DNA of 9,379 bases. Source: Saprospiraceae bacterium. Its GTDB lineage: Bacteria > Bacteroidota > Bacteroidia > Chitinophagales > Saprospiraceae. The stretch lies in assembly GCA_027009605.1 (NCBI GenBank), contig JALVCY010000451.1, positions 1 through 9,379 on the forward strand, in the 5' to 3' direction. How positions within the stretch are numbered: position 1 is the stretch's first letter; every line of letters starts with the position of its first letter. Below, piece by piece: positions 6,701 through 9,379 of this stretch. A model generated the notes under the pieces. The model saw nothing but the letters and a program-made list of their open reading frames with translations, ran no database searches and was not told where the DNA came from. The translations under genes were made by a program, and so were the position numbers.

Positions 6701-9112
6701 GCCGGAAGCATTAGCGACAAATAGGGTAACGGTGTATTGTCCGGGATTGCTGTAGGTAACCGTTGGTGGTGTTTGGTCAAAAGACGAAGCCGGAGAGCCC
6801 CCCGGGAAAGACCATTGCCAAGAAGCCGGATTGTTGGTGGATTGATCGGTAAAGTTGACAGTTAGTGGAGCACAACCGGAAAGCGGATCCGCTGAAAAAT
6901 TAGCGACCGGTGGGTTTTGTATTTGGATGGTTTGTGTTGCGGTGGACGTACAACCCGTCGAATTGTTGGTTGCCGTCAAAACGACTGTATAGGTGCCCGG
7001 ATTGGCATAGGTATGACTAGGATTAACATCGGTAGATGAGTTGCTATCTCCAAAGTCCCAACTGTAAGAAGTTCCGGAAGTGGGCGTGGTGTTATTGGTA
7101 AAATTAACCGTCATTCCGGAAGGAGTAGAAGCTGTAAAAGCCGCAGAAGGCGTGGCCAAAACAGAAATAAACGAAAACTTGGTCTCGGTATCCGGCCCAC
7201 CCGTGCTAGCTGCAACCAAAGTAACATCGTAATTCCCCGGATTAGAATACACCACTTTGGGGTTTTCTAAGTTGGAGCTAGATGGATTGCCCCCGGGAAA
7301 AGACCAAGTCCACTGAGTGGTATTGGCAGATGAAGTACTGGTGAAATAAACCGTATCCTGTCCACAAACGGTTTGGGGACTAGCGGTGAAATTAGCGACC
7401 GCCGGAGTGTTTACACTTAGGGCATAAGAATAACTGTAAGTCCCACAAGTGCCTTCGGCAGTCAAAACAATCGTATAGGCTCCATCTACGGGATAGTCAT
7501 GACTCGGGTTGGTCAGCGTGGAAGTATTCGCCGCACCGCTACCGGGATCTCCAAAATCCCAAGAATAACTGATGACATCCGCCGGATCTGTAGTGGTGTT
7601 GGTAAAATCTACGTGCAGACCATTAGCAGAAAAAGTAAAACCAACATTTAAGGCATCTGCTACATGAACAATATTTTGAATCGTACCCGGGCCGGACGAA
7701 CCGGACGCATTGGATGCTTCTAAGGTCGCATCATAAGTGCCGCCCGTGTTATAGGTGACAAAAGGATTTTGCTCGGTAGAAGTAGAGGGCGTACCACCGG
7801 GGAAAGTCCATGACCAACTGGTTGGATTATTGGAGGATAAATCATGATATTGGACTTGTTCTCCGGCACAGATAGTACTTGGCGTGACCGAAAAATTTAC
7901 AACCGGAACATCTGCCGCCCCACCGGTACAACTGGTGGCCACTAGACAGCTCCCCACAATAGGGGCAATGAAGTTATTGATTTCGTTTAGGGATTGAGCC
8001 GACCAGTTTTGAGCAGCCGACACGGATGGAGCCATGATGAATCCATCCGTTGCGTCATGAGAAGCATCAAAATTATGCCCCATTTCATGTGCTGTCAACA
8101 CTCGTAAGTATTCGGCATTGGTAGAGAAGTCTTGCAGTATGTGGTAGTGATAGTCCCAAGCACCACAAACTACTCCAATATAGGCCAGCCCGATGGTAGA
8201 ACCGTCAAAGTCTCGATCAGACCACAGTTCACCTACATTATAATCAGAGATACCAAAGCCGTTATTGTTACCCCAATCCCTAAATGATGGCAATAAATTA
8301 TCGGGATTAGTACTATTCGTCCAAGGCTCCGAACTGGAAGTAGAGACATATTGGGTGACAATAGTCAAAATTAAGTCATCATTGAAGGTGCCGGCATAGT
8401 TTCCTTGGACATTATTGATGACGCCGATATTGTGATTTTCTACATCGCTGGTGTTAGAATTGTATTTAATGTACATCAAATAGTCCGAAGCAATAGCCAT
8501 TTTTACTTGGTAGCAATTGGTTTGTATGTCTTCGGGTGTGGCTAGGGGCTTGTTTTTATGGCTTTTGGTCTCAGTGACTCCACAAGTGTGGACACCATCA
8601 TCTATAAAATCCAAAGCATTGTAAACAATAAACTCATCCTTTGGGGCATCTTTTATAAAATACCAAAGGGGCTCTATGTACCATGTCTGTTGACCTTGCG
8701 TAAAATAGCCATACAAAAAATCTTTGTTGATGGTGAGATAAGTCTCGCCATTTTTAAGGTTGGCTCGAAAAGGCAAGGCATGTTGGGTCAAGATGCTTCC
8801 ATCTTGGGTGCGTAAGCGGTAGTTTTCGCCCAAAAGCGGTACGGGCTGCAATTGAGCTTGTAGATGGTGCGTCCCCAAATTGAGATTGATGGCAGGTGTA
8901 GGATTATTTTTAGCTTGCGCAAAAAGGGTATGGATGTCAATTTTATAAGTTTCCCAGTGTTTGAATTGCTTGCGCAAAATAGGACTTTGGGTGGTTATAA
9001 TTTTGTTAGAGGCAATCCGGGTGTAAATGTGGTCATCTTGCTGTGCAAATCCGGAAAAAACGGAAAGAAAAACACAGAGAACCACTAATTGAATTCGGTT
9101 GAAATCAAGCAT
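3752..9112 (-). CDS. Secreted M12B/reprolysin-like metalloprotease with 16 PKD domains and T9SS sorting domain
   Basis: A 1786-residue secreted zinc endopeptidase. Residues 1-23 are a signal peptide (cut near GFA|QQ). Residues 24 to about 195 resemble an ADAM/reprolysin propeptide (WYIEPLWYF at 144-152) ending in a cysteine switch HTCGVT (C177). Residues about 200-395 are the catalytic domain: HEMGHNFDASHD gives zinc ligands H342, H346 and H352 with base E343, and M360 in GFIMAPS is the Met-turn. Sixteen PKD domains fill 404-1691. Residues 1704-1786 are a T9SS type A sorting domain. The family cleaves extracellular proteins; the substrate here cannot be read from the sequence. A longer reading begins at TTG 9160, but that codon lies inside the promoter -7 box and would add a non-signal-like 16-residue tail, so ATG 9112 is chosen. 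No frameshift is seen. The PKD array makes it much longer than most relatives known to me. Confidence 0.9.
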   Translation of the reverse strand: MLDFNRIQLVVLCVFLSVFSGFAQQDDHIYTRIASNKIITTQSPILRKQFKHWETYKIDIHTLFAQAKNNPTPAINLNLGTHHLQAQLQPVPLLGENYRLRTQDGSILTQHALPFRANLKNGETYLTINKDFLYGYFTQGQQTWYIEPLWYFIKDAPKDEFIVYNALDFIDDGVHTCGVTETKSHKNKPLATPEDIQTNCYQVKMAIASDYLMYIKYNSNTSDVENHNIGVINNVQGNYAGTFNDDLILTIVTQYVSTSSSEPWTNSTNPDNLLPSFRDWGNNNGFGISDYNVGELWSDRDFDGSTIGLAYIGVVCGAWDYHYHILQDFSTNAEYLRVLTAHEMGHNFDASHDATDGFIMAPSVSAAQNWSAQSLNEINNFIAPIVGSCLVATSCTGGAADVPVVNFSVTPSTICAGEQVQYHDLSSNNPTSWSWTFPGGTPSTSTEQNPFVTYNTGGTYDATLEASNASGSSGPGTIQNIVHVADALNVGFTFSANGLHVDFTNTTTDPADVISYSWDFGDPGSGAANTSTLTNPSHDYPVDGAYTIVLTAEGTCGTYSYSYALSVNTPAVANFTASPQTVCGQDTVYFTSTSSANTTQWTWSFPGGNPSSSNLENPKVVYSNPGNYDVTLVAASTGGPDTETKFSFISVLATPSAAFTASTPSGMTVNFTNNTTPTSGTSYSWDFGDSNSSTDVNPSHTYANPGTYTVVLTATNNSTGCTSTATQTIQIQNPPVANFSADPLSGCAPLTVNFTDQSTNNPASWQWSFPGGSPASSFDQTPPTVTYSNPGQYTVTLFVANASGTDTMTITNMITVGTAPTASFTQNTNGNQVSFTNTSTNNPTNYSWDFGDGSPASTETSPTHTYTTDGTYTVTLTATNGCGSNPTQMTVTISGNTPTASISVSPSNTVCTGSTITFTANVSANTQNVAWTFEGGNPATSTNMTQAVTFDTPGTYAVSLTAYNGANSASANTTITILPNTTSDFATGTSGLTANFTNTSTNGNSYSWDFGDGNFSTEFEPSHTYLADGTYHVCLTVNGTCNSPVNCHDVTISGNGPSVSITASQTSICQGQSISYHANASSNTQSVQWTFQGGSPSSSTNIDQVVTYNQPGTYLTTLMGSNPSGNSTDNVQIIVLPNPTAEFTTNNISGATATFTNASTGNPTSYSWDFGDSSPNSTDVNPTHEFPGPGTYTVCLTATNSCTPSTTCHNVVISNFMPTANIQYTGSATGCEPFQVNFTADVTNQTTVFWTFEGGDPATSNLLHQTVTFSTPGTHTVTLSATNTYGTANATPQTMTVNPLPIADFDINVDGYLVTTTNNSQNGSTYAWDFGDGSPILTSPNPAHLYASDTVAVVQLITTNGCGSDTTTNQVTIGAVPSADPTASAESGCGPFTTTFHANAQNANSYQWSFPGGTPATSTDPNPTVTYNTVGQHTATVIVSNNLGQDLKTITVTVLPETTSGFTYTIDPNDDHKVLFTSSAQNANTLLWDFGDNNTAPNVTNIEHTFSDGTYTIKLTANGDCGGDVFEVELTFGSTTAPTVSMSSSDTEGCSPLEVVFTAQVSNADNFSWSFPGGNPATSTDTTVTVTYTVAGSYTAKLTATNDYGSPEVTQTVIVHPLVIADYEFGDLDNQTLELVNHSENATGYLWNFGDGQTSMEESPTHTFTNPGNYNILLTAFNSCDTATISRSLYIKAPDGITDPDGEVSIMIAPNPSDGIFTLNIHALKAEEMDMTIYDVIGRKLIHRHWGKTATIREEINMDEYPSGNYIFQLRYRDRLINGKLVKVKM
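3755..4003 (-). other. T9SS type A C-terminal sorting domain (encoded part)
   Basis: Residues 1704-1786 of the protease hold the usual blocks of the Por secretion-tail family: IAPNPSDGIFTLNI (1708-1721), MTIYDVIGRKL (1731-1741), YPSGNYIFQL (1761-1770) and the final KLVKVKM. This domain directs the protein through the type IX translocon and is normally removed by the sortase-like PorU as the cargo is attached to the surface or released. A linker (APDGITDPDGEVS) separates it from the last PKD domain. Confidence 0.92.
4040..7903 (-). repeat. Array of 16 PKD domains as 8 alternating A-B pairs
   Basis: Residues 404-1691 of the protease. Type A domains start at 404, 571, 736, 899, 1058, 1219, 1378 and 1538 and carry W[ST]F[PEQ]GG. 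Type B domains start at 488, 656, 821, 982, 1140, 1302, 1459 and 1620 and carry W[DN]FGD. The order is A-B without exception. The A-to-A period is 167, 165, 163, 159, 161, 159 and 160 residues, about 480 bp. Each A domain has one cysteine near its start and each B domain has one near its end. PKD domains are Ig-like beta-sandwiches that serve as stalks or binding modules. The repeats are well diverged at DNA level, so this is an old array and not a recent slippage product. Confidence 0.9.
8054..8089 (-). other. Zinc-binding active site HEMGHNFDASHD
   Basis: Codons for residues 342-353 of the protease. The pattern is HExxHxxxxxHD, the metzincin signature with the trailing Asp of the reprolysin/ADAM group. 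Most metzincins have Gly at the third residue after the second His; here it is Asp349. All three zinc-binding histidines, the catalytic Glu and the downstream Met-turn (M360) are present, so the enzyme is expected to be active. Confidence 0.9.
8573..8590 (-). other. Cysteine-switch motif HTCGVT
   Basis: Codons for residues 175-180. In ADAM and snake-venom metalloproteases a PKMCGVT-type motif at the end of the propeptide holds the enzyme inactive through a Cys-zinc bond. Here HTCGVT sits at the matching place, between the propeptide and the catalytic domain. The equivalence is inferred from motif and position; a disulfide between C177 and C200 would be the competing explanation. Confidence 0.55.
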
Positions 9113-9157
9113 CTGATGTTGGTATTTAGGATGATGTTCATAAAAACAGGAGCAATG

Positions 9158-9188
9158 CAAATTTACGCCTATTTCATCAATAACAAAA
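9158..9188 (-). promoter_or_regulatory. Bacteroidota-type promoter of the protease gene
   Basis: The minus strand carries TTTTG (9184-9188) as the -33 box and TAAATTTG (9158-9165) as the -7 box, a full match to TAnnTTTG, with an 18-base spacer. Transcription would begin near 9150, giving a leader of about 38 bases before ATG 9112 and no Shine-Dalgarno sequence. The -7 box covers the TTG at 9158-9160, so that codon would not be in the mRNA. Confidence 0.7.
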
Positions 9189-9379
9189 GGATTTAATAAA
9201 AAACTACGGCTTTTGGTTATTTTTTGCGTGATTGGTTTCTTTTATGTGTGGTAGCGGCGGTTTTAACCGCCGAGCTTTTGGTGCTGAATCGTCGTGGTTG
9301 ATTGATTCGGGATGCCGCACTCTATGAATGGTCTGAACCGAGCCTTCTAGGCGGTAGCTATGACTATATGACTAAAGGT
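9189..9379. other. Right non-coding region upstream of the protease promoter
   Basis: No gene is supported here. Apart from the palindrome at 9255-9272 it holds a minus-strand AGTGCGGCATCCCG (9311-9324) and CCTTCTAGG (9343-9351), the reverse complement of the motif at 205-213. The part next to the promoter (9190-9250) is AT-rich and featureless. The gene further upstream lies outside the window. Confidence 0.55.
9255..9272. repeat. Palindrome CGGCGGTT-TT-AACCGCCG
   Basis: Perfect 8-bp arms (9255-9262 and 9265-9272) around TT. It shares the core GGTTTTAACC with the palindrome at 173-192 and resembles the hairpin at 276-295. No T-tract follows on either strand, so a terminator role is less likely than membership in a dispersed repeat family. 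Confidence 0.55.

Noticed and set aside
4040..7903. Regularly spaced similar sequences that could suggest a CRISPR array or DNA satellite
   Set aside because: The period is about 480 bp, the frame stays open throughout, and similarity is at protein level (PKD domains). There are no short identical repeats with unique spacers.
9085..9141. An 18-codon upstream open frame (ATG 9139-9141 to TAG 9085-9087, minus strand) overlapping the protease start
   Set aside because: It would be in the predicted leader, but has no sequence feature of a regulatory peptide and such short frames are expected by chance.
1..9379. Search for tRNA, rRNA, transposase or phage genes
   Set aside because: No cloverleaf, rRNA-like segment, transposase or phage-type protein was seen on either strand. 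The flanking hairpins are too short to be insertion-sequence ends on their own.

Overview
The window looks like a chromosomal stretch from a member of the Bacteroidota. The evidence is a C-terminal type IX secretion (T9SS type A) sorting domain, an Oar-like TonB-dependent receptor with an N-terminal carboxypeptidase-regulatory-like domain, promoter -7 boxes of the TAnnTTTG type, and AT-rich leaders without a Shine-Dalgarno sequence. I cannot name the genus from the sequence.

Only two genes are present, both on the minus strand, so transcription runs right to left. At 9112..3752 lies a very large secreted zinc metalloprotease of 1786 residues. In order it has a signal peptide, a reprolysin/ADAM-like propeptide with a cysteine switch, an M12B-like catalytic domain (HEMGHNFDASHD), sixteen PKD domains in eight strictly alternating pairs, and a T9SS sorting domain. 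After a 220-bp gap, 3531..367 encodes a 1054-residue Oar-like outer-membrane TonB-dependent receptor. Each gene has its own candidate promoter and its own intrinsic terminator, so they look like separate transcription units that are neighbours in one orientation, not a tight operon.

The non-coding edges are not empty. The left 366 bp hold the terminator of the receptor gene and several short palindromes. The right 190 bp hold a related palindrome and further short motifs. The same three motifs occur on both sides in opposite orientation, so the two-gene block is bracketed by inverted copies of what looks like a dispersed mosaic repeat.

Working model (inference): the protease is exported through Sec, crosses the outer membrane by T9SS and is held at the surface or released. 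The PKD array acts as a stalk or adhesive arm that carries the catalytic domain away from the cell. The receptor spans the outer membrane and may import a nutrient, such as a peptide released by the protease, or, by analogy with Oar in Myxococcus xanthus, may support protease export. The points that most deserve a second look are the A/B alternation of the PKD domains, the cysteine ladder at every B-to-A junction, and the pairing of an Oar-like receptor with a secreted protease.
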